Shown one piece after another: positions 1 to 8,127 of a stretch of 29,401 nt of DNA (position 1 is its first letter; each line of letters begins with the position of its first letter). Source of the DNA: M3007 sp040397785. Its GTDB lineage: Bacteria; Bacteroidota; Bacteroidia; Chitinophagales; Saprospiraceae. The translations under genes were made by a program, and so were the position numbers. Location of the stretch: assembly GCA_040397785.1 (NCBI GenBank), contig JBBAVI010000073.1, positions 1 through 29,401 on the forward strand, given 5' to 3'. The notes below the pieces were generated by a model that saw only the letters and a program-made list of their open reading frames with translations, ran no database searches and had not been told where the DNA came from.

Positions 1-1
1 T

Positions 2-541
2 GGATTGGATTTACGCATGCGTGGCAGCAATTTCGCCAATGGCAGGCCCGGAGATTCGGCTATCAATCGGTCTTATACCAAAATTAGTATCATGAGTATG
101 GATGTTCCGTTGCTGATCAATTATCGATTAACCAAGCAGCGCGATGTAAAAGTAAAGCAACTGCAGTTTGGCGTTCAAGTAGCATACAATTTCAATTCGA
201 TATTATACGTTGGGCCAAACAAAACACCTTTGCCAACGGCATTAAATACATTCAATAGCATTCAAACCTGGGATAAATTACCATTGAAATCATTTGATTA
301 TCAGGCCTCTTTGGGCTTTCAACAGCGCGGAGAATCGTTGGGATATTCTATTGCTTTGAAGTTTGGCTTGCGAAATTTGAATAACAATTTCTTATTTATT
401 GGCATGGTGGATACCGACGGTGATGGCGTTGCCGAAACTAAGCAAGAGCTGATTGCTCCCACCACCGACCCTTCTAAGGAAGCACCAGGAACCCCAAAAT
501 TCATTGGGACATGGAGCCTCGAATATGCTTTGATATTCTGA
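2..541 (+). CDS. Outer-membrane beta-barrel protein, C-terminal part (5' end outside window)
   Basis: The reading frame is open to the left edge, so the true start lies upstream; a TTG at 5 is only the first possible start inside the window. The visible ~178 residues alternate polar and hydrophobic positions with short turns (for example VDVPLL-type and QFGVQVAYNF-type strands) and end in a strand with a terminal phenylalanine (SLEYALIF), the usual final strand of outer-membrane barrels recognised by the Bam machinery. This resembles the Bacteroidota outer-membrane beta-barrel (PorT-like, PF13568) families. An Asp-rich loop, DTDGDGV, near residue 137 could bind calcium but may be only a surface loop. 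The gene ends 43 bases before mtaB. Specific function cannot be told from the fragment. Confidence 0.7.
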   Translation, partial: GLDLRMRGSNFANGRPGDSAINRSYTKISIMSMDVPLLINYRLTKQRDVKVKQLQFGVQVAYNFNSILYVGPNKTPLPTALNTFNSIQTWDKLPLKSFDYQASLGFQQRGESLGYSIALKFGLRNLNNNFLFIGMVDTDGDGVAETKQELIAPTTDPSKEAPGTPKFIGTWSLEYALIF

Positions 542-557
542 TTCCCTGGGGATTTCG

Positions 558-565
558 TACCTTTG
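558..565 (+). promoter_or_regulatory. Putative TAnnTTTG promoter box for mtaB operon
   Basis: TACCTTTG matches the Bacteroidota -7 consensus TAnnTTTG and sits 19 bases before the mtaB ATG. A TTTG at 529-532 is the nearest upstream -33-like element, but its spacing (25) is wider than the usual 19-22. Inference from sequence only. Confidence 0.4.
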
Positions 566-584
566 TATTTTCTAAATTCCTCAA

Positions 585-1892
585 ATGTCAACCGTAGCCT
601 TCTATACCCTTGGGTGTAAACTCAATTTTGCTGAGAGCAGTGCGATCGGACAGCAACTGAGCAAGGCAGGATTTGAGAAAAAGGAATTTCAGGATGGGGC
701 TGATTTATATGTGATTAACACTTGCAGCGTTACAGATCACGCCGACCGTAAATGTAAAAAAGTGGTTCGCGAAGCACTCAAACACAATCCCAATGCATAT
801 GTGGTTGTGATTGGTTGTTATGCCCAACTCAAACCCAATGAAATTGCCCAAATTCCGGGCGTAGATATGGTGCTGGGAGCGGCAGAAAAATTTGAATTGA
901 TATCGCACCTGCACTCCTTGGTAAAAGAGCCCAAAACATTGGTTCACAATGCTCCCATCAAAGAGGTCAATACATTTGTTCCGGGCTACAGCCTCGGCGA
1001 TAGAACCCGCATTTTCTTGAAGGTCCAAGACGGCTGCGATTACTTCTGTAGCTTTTGTACCATTCCATTGGCCCGAGGCAAAAGTCGCAGCGGAAATGTG
1101 GCCGAAACCATCGAATTGGTAAAGGAAGCGGCCCAACAAGGAGCAAAAGAAATCGTGCTTACGGGTGTCAACCTGGGCGACTTTGGCGTCGAACACAATC
1201 AGAATTTCTTTGATTTGGTGAAAGCCATCGACGTGATAGAAGGGGTGGATCGCTACCGGATTAGTAGCATCGAACCCAATCTGCTCACCGATGAAATTAT
1301 CGAGTTTGTGGCCCAAAGCAAGCGTTTTGTTCCGCATTTTCATATCCCTTTGCAAAGCGGGAGCGACGAGATTCTGTTGAGAATGCGCAGAAAGTATTTG
1401 TCGGATTTGTATCAGTCTCGAATTCAGAAAATTAAGTCATTGATGCCACATTGTGGAATCGGAGTGGATGTAATTGTGGGCTTCCCCGGCGAAACAGAAG
1501 AGAATTTCCTCGAAACCTATCGCTTTTTGAACGAATTGGATGTGTCGTACCTGCACGTATTTCCCTACTCAGAGCGCGCCAATACCACTGCCAAAAAAAT
1601 GAAAGATGTGGTGCCGGTGAAGGTGAGAATGGAGCGTGGCGAAATGCTTCGCGGACTCAGTGAGAAAAAGCGCATGGCCTTCTACCGTGAGCATTTGGGC
1701 ACACGCCGACCGGTTCTGTTTGAAGAAGAAGAGCGCCGTGGGGTGATGTTTGGCTTTACCGATAACTATATCAAAGTGGCCACCGATTACGATCCTTTGT
1801 TGGTGAATACCGTGGCGGATGTGTCGCTTTCCTCGTTGGATTCCGAAGGATGGGTGAACGCAGCATTTGATTACGCCGAGGTTGCGCATTAA
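585..1892 (+). CDS. mtaB: tRNA t6A37 methylthiotransferase MtaB
   Basis: A radical-SAM methylthiotransferase that converts t6A to ms2t6A at position 37 of ANN-decoding tRNAs in the cytoplasm. The 435-residue length is typical. The N-terminal UPF0004 domain carries three cluster cysteines (C11 in GCKLN, C47 in NTCSVT, C78 in GCYA), and the radical-SAM motif CxxxCxxC is at C151, C155 and C158 (GCDYFCSFCTIP), so both 4Fe-4S sites are intact. The tail from about residue 370 fits a TRAM RNA-binding domain. The GCKLN start and lack of RimO features favour MtaB over MiaB or RimO. First gene of a tight three-gene operon; the Lgt-like gene begins 9 bases after its stop. Confidence 0.93.
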   Translation: MSTVAFYTLGCKLNFAESSAIGQQLSKAGFEKKEFQDGADLYVINTCSVTDHADRKCKKVVREALKHNPNAYVVVIGCYAQLKPNEIAQIPGVDMVLGAAEKFELISHLHSLVKEPKTLVHNAPIKEVNTFVPGYSLGDRTRIFLKVQDGCDYFCSFCTIPLARGKSRSGNVAETIELVKEAAQQGAKEIVLTGVNLGDFGVEHNQNFFDLVKAIDVIEGVDRYRISSIEPNLLTDEIIEFVAQSKRFVPHFHIPLQSGSDEILLRMRRKYLSDLYQSRIQKIKSLMPHCGIGVDVIVGFPGETEENFLETYRFLNELDVSYLHVFPYSERANTTAKKMKDVVPVKVRMERGEMLRGLSEKKRMAFYREHLGTRRPVLFEEEERRGVMFGFTDNYIKVATDYDPLLVNTVADVSLSSLDSEGWVNAAFDYAEVAH

Positions 1893-1901
1893 CTTGCACC
1901 T

Positions 1902-3086
1902 GTGTTTCCAACCCTTTATCATTTTCTGTACGATTTAACGGGAATTTCCCTACCATTTTTAAAAGTGGTTAATACTTTCGGCTTTTTTGTCGCCATGAGC
2001 ATCGGCGCAGCCTTCTGGGCGATGTCGTCTGAGTTTGATCGCAGAACCGCATTGGGTCAGTTCGCCAAGGTAAAAGTGAAACAGGTAACCGGCGTGGGCG
2101 TGGCTCGCAACGAGTATATTCTCAATGCGGCGATGGCTTTTGTCTTTGGGTACAAAATTCTTTATTTGATGGTGGAAACCGGCGATGGTTTTTCTCCTCA
2201 GGATCACGTTTTTTCCACCGAAGGAAGTTGGTTGTTTGGGGCATTGGCGATGGGTTTCTCTATTTGGCGGACATGGGTCACGGATAAGAAGCAGCGCAGC
2301 GTTGCGCCTTCTGAAACTATCGTAGAAATGGCTGCATCGGCGAATATGCCAAATCTTACCACGGTTGCTTTGCTGAGTGGTTTTTTGGGTGCGAAAATCT
2401 TTCATTTGCTCGAAACGCCCAGTGAAATTCATTGGGATACGTTTTTGACGGATTTGTTGACCAGCGGCGGTTGGACCTTTTACGGGGGATTGATTTGCGG
2501 TGCGGCGGGTGTGATTTGGTACTCAGCGAAAAAAGGAATGCACTGGACCCATGTGTTCGATGCGGGTGGTCCGGCGATGATGTTGAGTTATGGATTGGGC
2601 AGATTTGGATGTCATTTCTCCGGCGATGGCGATTGGGGTATTGCCAATTTGAAAGCCAACCCCGGTTTGCCTGATTGGGCCTGGGCTTATAAATATCCTC
2701 ACAATGTTTTGGGAAAAGATTACGCATCAACAGGAATGGAGATGATTCCGGGGAGCTCCGGCGAGTATTGCTATCAGTTGGTGGTACCAGCTTATCCCAC
2801 GCCCCTTTATGAGGCCTTGATGGCATTGGGGTTGTTTGCGATTTTGTGGTATGTATTGCGCAATCGCAGTTGGGCGCCGTTTCAGTATTTTTCCATTTAT
2901 ATGATGATGGCTGGGGCGGAAAGGATGTTGATTGAGAGCATTCGCGAGCACGGAATTAGTTTGTATCATTTTTTGGGGATGGAATTCTCTCAGGCGCAAA
3001 TGATATCGTTGGTATTGATGATTTTTGGGGTCGTGGGTTTTGTTTGTGGGGGAATGATGCGAGATCGTAAATTGAAATCAGAATAG
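1902..3086 (+). CDS. lgt: Prolipoprotein diacylglyceryl transferase family protein (Lgt-like, divergent)
   Basis: A polytopic inner-membrane protein of 394 residues that by family should transfer diacylglycerol from phosphatidylglycerol to the lipobox cysteine of prolipoproteins. Family landmarks seen are GGWTFYGGLICG (about 189-200), GRFGCHFSGDGDWG (233-246), PTPLYEALMALGLFAILW (299-316) and ERMLIESIREH (340-350). The family-defining loop differs from E. coli Lgt, where it reads GRIGNFINGE: Asn146 aligns with Cys237 and His103 with Tyr194. It is also about 100 residues longer than E. coli Lgt, with an insert around 246-298. It may be a Bacteroidota-type Lgt or a paralogue. The start is GTG; no in-frame ATG lies between it and the mtaB stop 9 bases upstream. 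Four bases separate it from the DUF4294 gene. Confidence 0.8.
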   Translation: MFPTLYHFLYDLTGISLPFLKVVNTFGFFVAMSIGAAFWAMSSEFDRRTALGQFAKVKVKQVTGVGVARNEYILNAAMAFVFGYKILYLMVETGDGFSPQDHVFSTEGSWLFGALAMGFSIWRTWVTDKKQRSVAPSETIVEMAASANMPNLTTVALLSGFLGAKIFHLLETPSEIHWDTFLTDLLTSGGWTFYGGLICGAAGVIWYSAKKGMHWTHVFDAGGPAMMLSYGLGRFGCHFSGDGDWGIANLKANPGLPDWAWAYKYPHNVLGKDYASTGMEMIPGSSGEYCYQLVVPAYPTPLYEALMALGLFAILWYVLRNRSWAPFQYFSIYMMMAGAERMLIESIREHGISLYHFLGMEFSQAQMISLVLMIFGVVGFVCGGMMRDRKLKSE

Positions 3087-3090
3087 AGAC

Positions 3091-3705
3091 ATGAAAAGGT
3101 TGGTTTATTTTTGTAAGTGGTTGATATTTAAGGCTATAGTCGCTTTTGTGGTAGATAAGCGATTCGCACTTGGTGTGATGGCTTTTCTTTTGTTTTGGTT
3201 GCCGGCGGTTTCGCAATCGGACGCAGTGCCGGTGGATACCATCGAGGTGACGGATTTTGATCGGATTGATCCCGTTTATGTGTCGGCGAGTATGGATGCG
3301 GCGAAACGACGTGAGTATTTGATTCTTAAGCGCAGGGTGATCAAGACGATGCCTTATGCGAAGATGGCAGCGATGAAGATGAAGGCGATGGAGGATAAGT
3401 TGCAGACGATCAAAGGTCGTAGGGAGAGCAGCAAATATGTGAAGCAGTGCGAGGAGAGCATCAAAAAGATGTATATGGATCAGTTGAAAAACCTAACGAT
3501 TGGGGAGGGTCAGGTCTTAATGAAGTTATTGCATCGCGAAACGGGCAAGACGAGTTGGGAGATTATGCGGAATTATCGGGGCACAGGCGAAGCGATCTTT
3601 TGGCAGGCCTTCGGCAGCATTTATGGACATTCGTTGCTCACAGAATACGATCCGGTCTTGGATTATCAGATTGAGAATATTATTAAGTTGGAGAGGTTGG
3701 AGTGA
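3091..3705 (+). CDS. DUF4294 family exported protein
   Basis: A Bacteroidota-restricted protein of unknown function (204 residues from the ATG). The recognisable core is a basic, helical region (residues ~70-140, rich in Lys, Arg and Met) followed by LLHRETGKTSWEIMRNYRGT and FWQAFGSIYGHSL, the conserved C-terminal pattern of DUF4294. A hydrophobic segment near residues 27-41, ending PAVSQS, looks like a signal peptide. A GTG at 3148 would give a cleaner signal peptide (VDKRFALGVMAFLLFWLPAVSQ) than the ATG at 3091, so the start is uncertain; the ATG is favoured by its 4-base spacing from the Lgt-like gene. It is probably translated with mtaB and lgt. It converges on the ABC permease gene with 4 bases between the stops. 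Confidence 0.82.
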   Translation: MKRLVYFCKWLIFKAIVAFVVDKRFALGVMAFLLFWLPAVSQSDAVPVDTIEVTDFDRIDPVYVSASMDAAKRREYLILKRRVIKTMPYAKMAAMKMKAMEDKLQTIKGRRESSKYVKQCEESIKKMYMDQLKNLTIGEGQVLMKLLHRETGKTSWEIMRNYRGTGEAIFWQAFGSIYGHSLLTEYDPVLDYQIENIIKLERLE

Positions 3706-3709
3706 TGTT

Positions 3710-4681
3710 TTAGCCGGATTTCCGCGCCAGCATCCAAATGACCAGCGGTGCACCAATAATTGAAAGGATTGCGTTTACGGGTAAGGTGCTGTTTTCCAAT
3801 GTGTTGTTGGCGATGATGTCGGCGGCCAAGGTGAGTAATCCCCCAGCCATAGCTGTGGTGAAGATATTTTTTTGATGTGCTTCGGTACCTTGGATTTTTC
3901 GCGAAATATGGGGTGCGATGAGGCCTACGAAGGAGATGGGGCCGCAAAACGCAGTGACAATGGCTGCCATGGTTGCGCTTCCAACAATGAGCCAGTTTCT
4001 GAGTGTTTTGGCAGATTTTCCGGCACTTTCAACATGGATATCGCCGAGTAAATAGGTGTTGAATGCATGTCGGTGATAGGTGAGTATGAGTCCACCCATA
4101 ATTGTGGCGCCGAGCAATGGAATGAGTTCTTTGAGTAAGACGCGATCAAAGCTTCCCATGCCCCACATCACAAACTGTTTCACTTGCTGGGCTTGGGCGG
4201 TTTGGGTGATAATGTCAACCGCGGCGCCAAAGAAATATCCGAGTACTAGTCCCACCAGGAGGAGAGAGTGCATTTGGGAGAGTTTTTTGTGGAGTGCGAG
4301 TTGTATGGAAAGTACGAGGAAGGCGCCCCCGAGCGCAGCGAGGGGCTGGATGGCAATGTGGCTGAGGGTTTCATTGAGTCCGAGGCTGCTTCCTAGGTAG
4401 GTAGTGAGGGCGACACCGAAGGTGGCGCCCGGTGTAATTCCAATCAAAAACGGACCCGCCAATGGGTTTCGAAACAACGTCTGCATCATCAATCCGCTCC
4501 ATCCCAATGCAATGCCGCCAATCAAAGCACTTAACACACGAGGCAATCGGAGTTCCAAAAATATTTCGCTTTGCCAAAACGCAATCGCATTTCCTTGACT
4601 CGGCCATAGGTCGAGAAGAATCAGCCCTATCAATCCCAGACAAACCCAAAAAGAAAAACCCTGCTGTCTACTCATTTGCAT
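3710..4681 (-). CDS. FecCD/BtuC-type ABC transporter permease
   Basis: Inner-membrane permease of a binding-protein-dependent importer for iron-siderophore, heme or cobalamin. Its 323 residues contain about ten hydrophobic segments. Family motifs seen are LRLPRVLSALIGG near residue 45, MQTLFRNPLAGPFLIGI near 66-82, and the cytoplasmic coupling region GPISFVGLIAPHISR near residue 243, which contacts the ATPase. The ATG at 4681 overlaps the stop of the upstream binding-protein gene by ten bases; a second in-frame ATG at 4675 gives the classic ATGA four-base overlap and may be the real start. The two genes are clearly co-transcribed. No ATPase gene (FecE/BtuD) is present in the window, so the ATPase must be encoded elsewhere. 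Substrate cannot be assigned from sequence. Confidence 0.93.
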   Translation of the reverse strand: MQMSRQQGFSFWVCLGLIGLILLDLWPSQGNAIAFWQSEIFLELRLPRVLSALIGGIALGWSGLMMQTLFRNPLAGPFLIGITPGATFGVALTTYLGSSLGLNETLSHIAIQPLAALGGAFLVLSIQLALHKKLSQMHSLLLVGLVLGYFFGAAVDIITQTAQAQQVKQFVMWGMGSFDRVLLKELIPLLGATIMGGLILTYHRHAFNTYLLGDIHVESAGKSAKTLRNWLIVGSATMAAIVTAFCGPISFVGLIAPHISRKIQGTEAHQKNIFTTAMAGGLLTLAADIIANNTLENSTLPVNAILSIIGAPLVIWMLARKSG

Positions 4682-5841
4682 CGTTGGTAAAAATACAGAG
4701 ATTGCGTATCATTCTGAATGATTTTATGCAGATCTCGCAAGACAAGATTGGGGAAAATACAACCTAAATCCCAATAAGAGTTGCTTCCGTTGGGGTTGAG
4801 TTTTTTGTTGAAATTGAAAACACGATTTCCTTGTAATGCTTTGATATTCATCACTCTAGGGTCCATTTCTGTCAAGCATTTTCGGGTGTTGCAATTGTCT
4901 GTGTTGATCCAAATATCGGCTAGTTGCATGGCCTGCAATGCTTTTTCTAATCCCACCATATTGCTTCCGCTGCCCTCGGGTTGAAGGGTGATAGGTATGC
5001 CTCCCGCATCCAGAATGAACTGACTCATATAGGATTGGCCTTGGGGTACAAACCATTGACCGTTGTATGGGATGTTCATCATAACCTTGGGCCTGTTATT
5101 TTTGTTGGATTTGTTTGAGCCTATGTCGGATTTTTTACCCTGATCTGGGTTTGCCGCTTGTTTCGCAATGGCCAGATACTCCTTTGAGATCCCTTGGAAC
5201 AATTCGGTGCTTTCTTTCGATTTGCCCAATAACCAGCCCATGGCGACAATCCACTCGGCTCTAGCCAAGGGGTGAGGTTCGAGGTGATTGTTGCTCCAAA
5301 TCACAAGGAAGTGGTTTTTGGCGATGCGTTCGATGGTGCTTTTTTCTTGGATGTTAAAGACGTATCCAATGAGTATTTGGGGTTTGAGATTTGCCAATTT
5401 TTCGGGTATGATGGGCCCATCGGGAGCGAGTTCTTGCACCGAATCTAGTAGTGATGATGTGTAAATTGCAGGGTGGGCGATGTATTGCTTCGATTCTACG
5501 CCAACAATTGATTTTCCTAGTCCAAGCTCTGCCAACATTCCAGTATGTATGGCCGATAAACTCACAATTTTCGACCGATTTTCGATTTTTTGATACCCCT
5601 CGATTTTTGAAGAGCTACCCCAACAGAATTTCCCGATACTTAGCATCGAATTGGGGGCGTCGTACACCTCCAGAAAACTATCTGTTTTGGTAAGGCCAAT
5701 GCGAAATAACTGAGCGTGGCTGTTCTTTATCCACACGATGTCGTCTGGTCCCGATTTTTCGCGTGCATTTTGACATCCATTGAGCATCGAGATAGCGATC
5801 AAAATGGTTGTAAATACTAGGCTGGCTCTAAAGGATATCAT
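4672..5841 (-). CDS. ABC transporter substrate-binding lipoprotein (PF01497, iron-chelate/cobalamin type)
   Basis: Captures the substrate for the neighbouring permease. The chosen ATG at 5841 gives 390 residues starting MISFRASLVF with a hydrophobic stretch ending LNGC, a lipoprotein signal with Cys23 as lipidation site (Asn at -2 is less common). The frame stays open upstream to 5937, but that extension overlaps ftsB and places a hydrophilic segment before the signal peptide. PF01497 features are SLSAIHTGMLAELGLGKSIVG, LANLKPQILIG, the long connecting helix (AEWIVAMGWLLGKSKES), WFVPQGQSYMSQFILDAGG and ADIWINTDN. A Lys/Asn-rich insert lies near residues 240-255. It is transcribed toward the permease and divergently from ftsB. 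Iron chelates or corrinoids are both plausible substrates. Confidence 0.88.
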   Translation of the reverse strand: MISFRASLVFTTILIAISMLNGCQNAREKSGPDDIVWIKNSHAQLFRIGLTKTDSFLEVYDAPNSMLSIGKFCWGSSSKIEGYQKIENRSKIVSLSAIHTGMLAELGLGKSIVGVESKQYIAHPAIYTSSLLDSVQELAPDGPIIPEKLANLKPQILIGYVFNIQEKSTIERIAKNHFLVIWSNNHLEPHPLARAEWIVAMGWLLGKSKESTELFQGISKEYLAIAKQAANPDQGKKSDIGSNKSNKNNRPKVMMNIPYNGQWFVPQGQSYMSQFILDAGGIPITLQPEGSGSNMVGLEKALQAMQLADIWINTDNCNTRKCLTEMDPRVMNIKALQGNRVFNFNKKLNPNGSNSYWDLGCIFPNLVLRDLHKIIQNDTQSLYFYQRCK

Positions 5842-5849
5842 GCAGTGCT

Positions 5850-5857
5850 CGAAAATA
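5850..5857 (-). promoter_or_regulatory. Weak promoter-like box for the ABC uptake operon
   Basis: Read on the minus strand, TATTTTCG differs from TAnnTTTG at one position and lies 8 bases before the ATG at 5841. A TTTG about 23 bases upstream is a possible -33 element. The whole divergent gap with ftsB is 87 bases, too short for a cobalamin riboswitch, and I see none. Confidence 0.25.
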
Positions 5858-5913
5858 GTACAAATAATCGCACAGCCCCACAAAGTTTGGTTTGGAACAA
5901 CGGAAAAAAAGTG

Positions 5914-5921
5914 CAATTTTG
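5914..5921 (+). promoter_or_regulatory. Putative promoter for ftsB
   Basis: CAATTTTG differs from TAnnTTTG at one position. A TTTG at 5891-5894 lies 19 bases upstream, the expected -33 spacing. The box ends 7 bases before the ftsB ATG at 5929. Confidence 0.4.
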
Positions 5922-5928
5922 TCTTGTT

Positions 5929-6234
5929 ATGTTGCATCCACTGTTTCGCTTTCGGTATTATATCCTTTTCGGCTTTTTTGCCATCTGGATGTCGTTCTTC
6001 GATATGAACAATTTGTTCTTCCGCTATCGCATCGCAAAAGAAGTAAGCGTCTTAGAAGATAACATCGAAGAGCACAAGCAGGCCATCGCAGAGTTAGATC
6101 AGCAAAAGAAATATCTGTTTGGCAACGATCGCAATTTGCAGCGTTTTGCCCGCGAGAAATATTTGATGAAAAAAGACAATGAAGATGTGTTTGTGATTGT
6201 AGAGGAGGAGAAAGTGGAGGACAATGAGAAATAG
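5929..6234 (+). CDS. FtsB/DivIC family cell-division protein
   Basis: A small bitopic septum protein (101 residues) expected to work with FtsL and FtsQ (DivIB) in the divisome. Seen: a short cytoplasmic basic start (MLHPLFRFRYY), one transmembrane helix near residues 10-27, then a periplasmic coiled coil (IAKEVSVLEDNIEEHKQ onward) and the closing motif LQRFAREKYLMKKDNEDVFVI, which is the Bacteroidota septum-initiator signature. The frame is open from a GTG at 5845, but that would add a polar, unlikely N-terminus before the membrane anchor, so the ATG at 5929 is preferred. It diverges from the ABC uptake operon and precedes dnaN by 91 bases. Confidence 0.87.
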   Translation: MLHPLFRFRYYILFGFFAIWMSFFDMNNLFFRYRIAKEVSVLEDNIEEHKQAIAELDQQKKYLFGNDRNLQRFAREKYLMKKDNEDVFVIVEEEKVEDNEK

Positions 6235-6282
6235 TGTTCATAAAACAATGTACAATGTGTATTTCTGTTGCCCAGGATGAAA

Positions 6283-6290
6283 TATGTTTG
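6283..6290 (+). promoter_or_regulatory. Putative TAnnTTTG promoter box for dnaN
   Basis: TATGTTTG matches TAnnTTTG exactly, 35 bases before the dnaN ATG, giving a short AT-rich leader of about 30 bases. No convincing -33 TTG is seen at the usual spacing. Confidence 0.4.
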
Positions 6291-6325
6291 TATCCAAGGA
6301 AAATTATAACAAAGCCGAATAAATT

Positions 6326-7447
6326 ATGAATTTTATAGCGCCATCTGCCGAACTCTTACAGCATCTGTTAACCGTGAACGGAGCCATCATGTCCAAGCCG
6401 ATTATTCCAATTTTGGAGAATTTTTTATTCGACATAAGCGACAATCGGTTAAAGATTTATAGCACTGACTTAGAAACCAGCATGACCACCAGTATGACCG
6501 TTGAGTCCAAGGAGAATATGAAGGTGGCGGTGCCTAGTAAGATGGTGATTGATATTTTGCGTTCATTGCCTGATCAGGGAGTGGCGTTCAACATAGATCC
6601 AAATACTTACGGTATCGAAGTAGTTAATAACAACGGTCGTTACAAAATGGCAGGTCAGGATGGTGTGGATTTTCCAGCCATGCCTGAGACCAATGCCGAT
6701 GGTAGTTTTACGGTTGCCTCCAATGTTTTGTTGCGCGCCATTAGTAAGACATTGTTTGCTGCAGGGTCGGACGAGTTGCGTATGAATTTAACAGGTTTGT
6801 TCTTGGAGTTTAAGGGTGATTCTGTAAATTTTGTTGCCACCGATGCGAATAAATTGGTTCGATTAACGCGTAAGGATATCAATCCAGGCGTTGAAGGCGG
6901 CATTTTGATTCCAAAGAAGCCATTGAACTTGTTAAAAACTGCTTTACCTAACGACGAGACTCCAGTTATTATTGATTATAATCGTTCCAATGTCTATTTC
7001 ACTTTTGGCGATACCCGTTTAATTTGCCGATTATTGGAAGACAAATACCCCGATTATGCGGCGGTAATTCCTCAGGAGAATCCAAATATCATTACCATTT
7101 CTCGGATGGCCTTGTTGAGTTCAATCAATCGTATCAGCATTTTTGCGAGTAAGACAACCTATCAAGTTCGGTTAAAGGTTACGGGCAACGAACTGACAAT
7201 CAGCGCGGAAGATATAGAAATGGCCAACGAGGCGGTGGAAAAGATCCCTTGTGAATTTGAGGGTGACGATATGGAAATCGGTTTCAATGCAAAATTCTTG
7301 AAAGAGATGTTGAGCACTTTGGATGGGGATCAAGTACAATTGTGTTTGTCGGCTCCGAACCGTGCAGGTTTGGTAATCCCCAACGAAAACGAGCGCGATG
7401 AAGACATTACGATGCTCATCATGCCAATGATGTTGAACAATTACTAA
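6326..7447 (+). CDS. dnaN: DNA polymerase III beta subunit (sliding clamp)
   Basis: The ring-shaped processivity clamp of the replicative polymerase, which also binds many repair proteins through its hydrophobic pocket. The 373 residues match the family length (three clamp domains of about 120 residues). Seen: the N-terminal stretch beginning near residue 23 (SKPIIPILENFLFDI), the central FVATDANKLVRL, the DTRLICRLLEDKYPDYAAVIP loop and the C-terminal MLIMPMMLNNY, equivalent to the VVMPMRL end that forms the peptide-binding pocket. It is not next to dnaA here, so it is a detached locus. Its TAA stop shares bases with the TAG stop of the convergent yggS gene. Confidence 0.97.
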   Translation: MNFIAPSAELLQHLLTVNGAIMSKPIIPILENFLFDISDNRLKIYSTDLETSMTTSMTVESKENMKVAVPSKMVIDILRSLPDQGVAFNIDPNTYGIEVVNNNGRYKMAGQDGVDFPAMPETNADGSFTVASNVLLRAISKTLFAAGSDELRMNLTGLFLEFKGDSVNFVATDANKLVRLTRKDINPGVEGGILIPKKPLNLLKTALPNDETPVIIDYNRSNVYFTFGDTRLICRLLEDKYPDYAAVIPQENPNIITISRMALLSSINRISIFASKTTYQVRLKVTGNELTISAEDIEMANEAVEKIPCEFEGDDMEIGFNAKFLKEMLSTLDGDQVQLCLSAPNRAGLVIPNENERDEDITMLIMPMMLNNY

Positions 7448-8112
7448 GCAAAAACTGCGCTTCCTACCCGAATGAGGGTAGATCCCTTTTCAATGGCGAT
7501 ATTATAATCGGAGCTCATGCCTATGGATAATTCGCAGAAATGGGGATTGTTGGAATAGTACTGAGATTTGATTTCTTGAAAAGCTTTTGCCACTTGGTCA
7601 AATTCAGCCTCGATTTGAGATTGTTCTTCGGTAAAACTCGCCATCGCCATAATTCCATTAATGGAAATGTTATTTAGATTCATTTGTGTGATCTGCTGAA
7701 AAAACGGATGAATTTTTTCTGCTGAGAGTCCGAATTTGGTCTCTTCTTGTGCCACATGCAGTTGGATGAGGCAAGGGATGATGCGATCGTGCTTTTGCGC
7801 TTCTTTGTCGATTTCCTGCAGCAATTTTACACTATCTACCGAATGAATCATCGCAATAAAAGGCGTCATAAATTTGACTTTATTGGTCTGTAAATGACCG
7901 ATGAGGTGCCATTGAATGTCGCTTGGTAACGCCGCAACCCTCTCCAACAAAGGCTGCACGCGGTTTTCGGCGAATTCACGTTGACCGGCATCGTAGGCAA
8001 ACTGGATTTCTTCAATGTCGCGGTATTTGCTCACCACGATGAGTTTGCAATGGGCGGGAATTTTTGCCTGGATATTTGCGATATTTTTGGCGATTGTGCT
8101 TTTGCGATTCAT
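7444..8112 (-). CDS. YggS/PLPBP family pyridoxal-phosphate homeostasis protein
   Basis: A cytoplasmic single-domain PLP-binding protein (222 residues) involved in vitamin B6 and amino-acid homeostasis; no catalytic activity is established for the family. Seen: LIVVSKYRD with the PLP lysine at Lys29, AGQREFAENRVQ, WHLIGHLQTNKVK, the strand IHSVDSVKLL, and the phosphate-binding end LSIGMSSDYNIAIEKGSTLIRVGSAVF. The ATG at 8112 gives the usual length; the frame is open to 8247, but that extension runs into the divergent DUF4296 gene and has no homologous character. It shares a divergent, very compact promoter region with that gene and overlaps dnaN by four bases at the stops (CTAA). Confidence 0.94.
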   Translation of the reverse strand: MNRKSTIAKNIANIQAKIPAHCKLIVVSKYRDIEEIQFAYDAGQREFAENRVQPLLERVAALPSDIQWHLIGHLQTNKVKFMTPFIAMIHSVDSVKLLQEIDKEAQKHDRIIPCLIQLHVAQEETKFGLSAEKIHPFFQQITQMNLNNISINGIMAMASFTEEQSQIEAEFDQVAKAFQEIKSQYYSNNPHFCELSIGMSSDYNIAIEKGSTLIRVGSAVFA

Positions 8113-8127
8113 AGGGTGTTTGCGATG

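Noticed and set aside
705..1355. Long minus-strand open frame (216 codons) opposite mtaB
   Set aside because: It lies wholly antisense to a gene with intact catalytic motifs, has no recognisable domain, and its residues are what the reverse of mtaB codons gives.
5842..5928. Possible cobalamin riboswitch ahead of the ABC uptake operon
   Set aside because: The gap to the divergent ftsB start is only 87 bases, far below riboswitch size, and no B12-box-like consensus is seen.
5842..5937. N-terminal extension of the substrate-binding protein to 5937
   Set aside because: It would overlap the ftsB start and put a polar stretch before a clear lipoprotein signal peptide starting at 5841.
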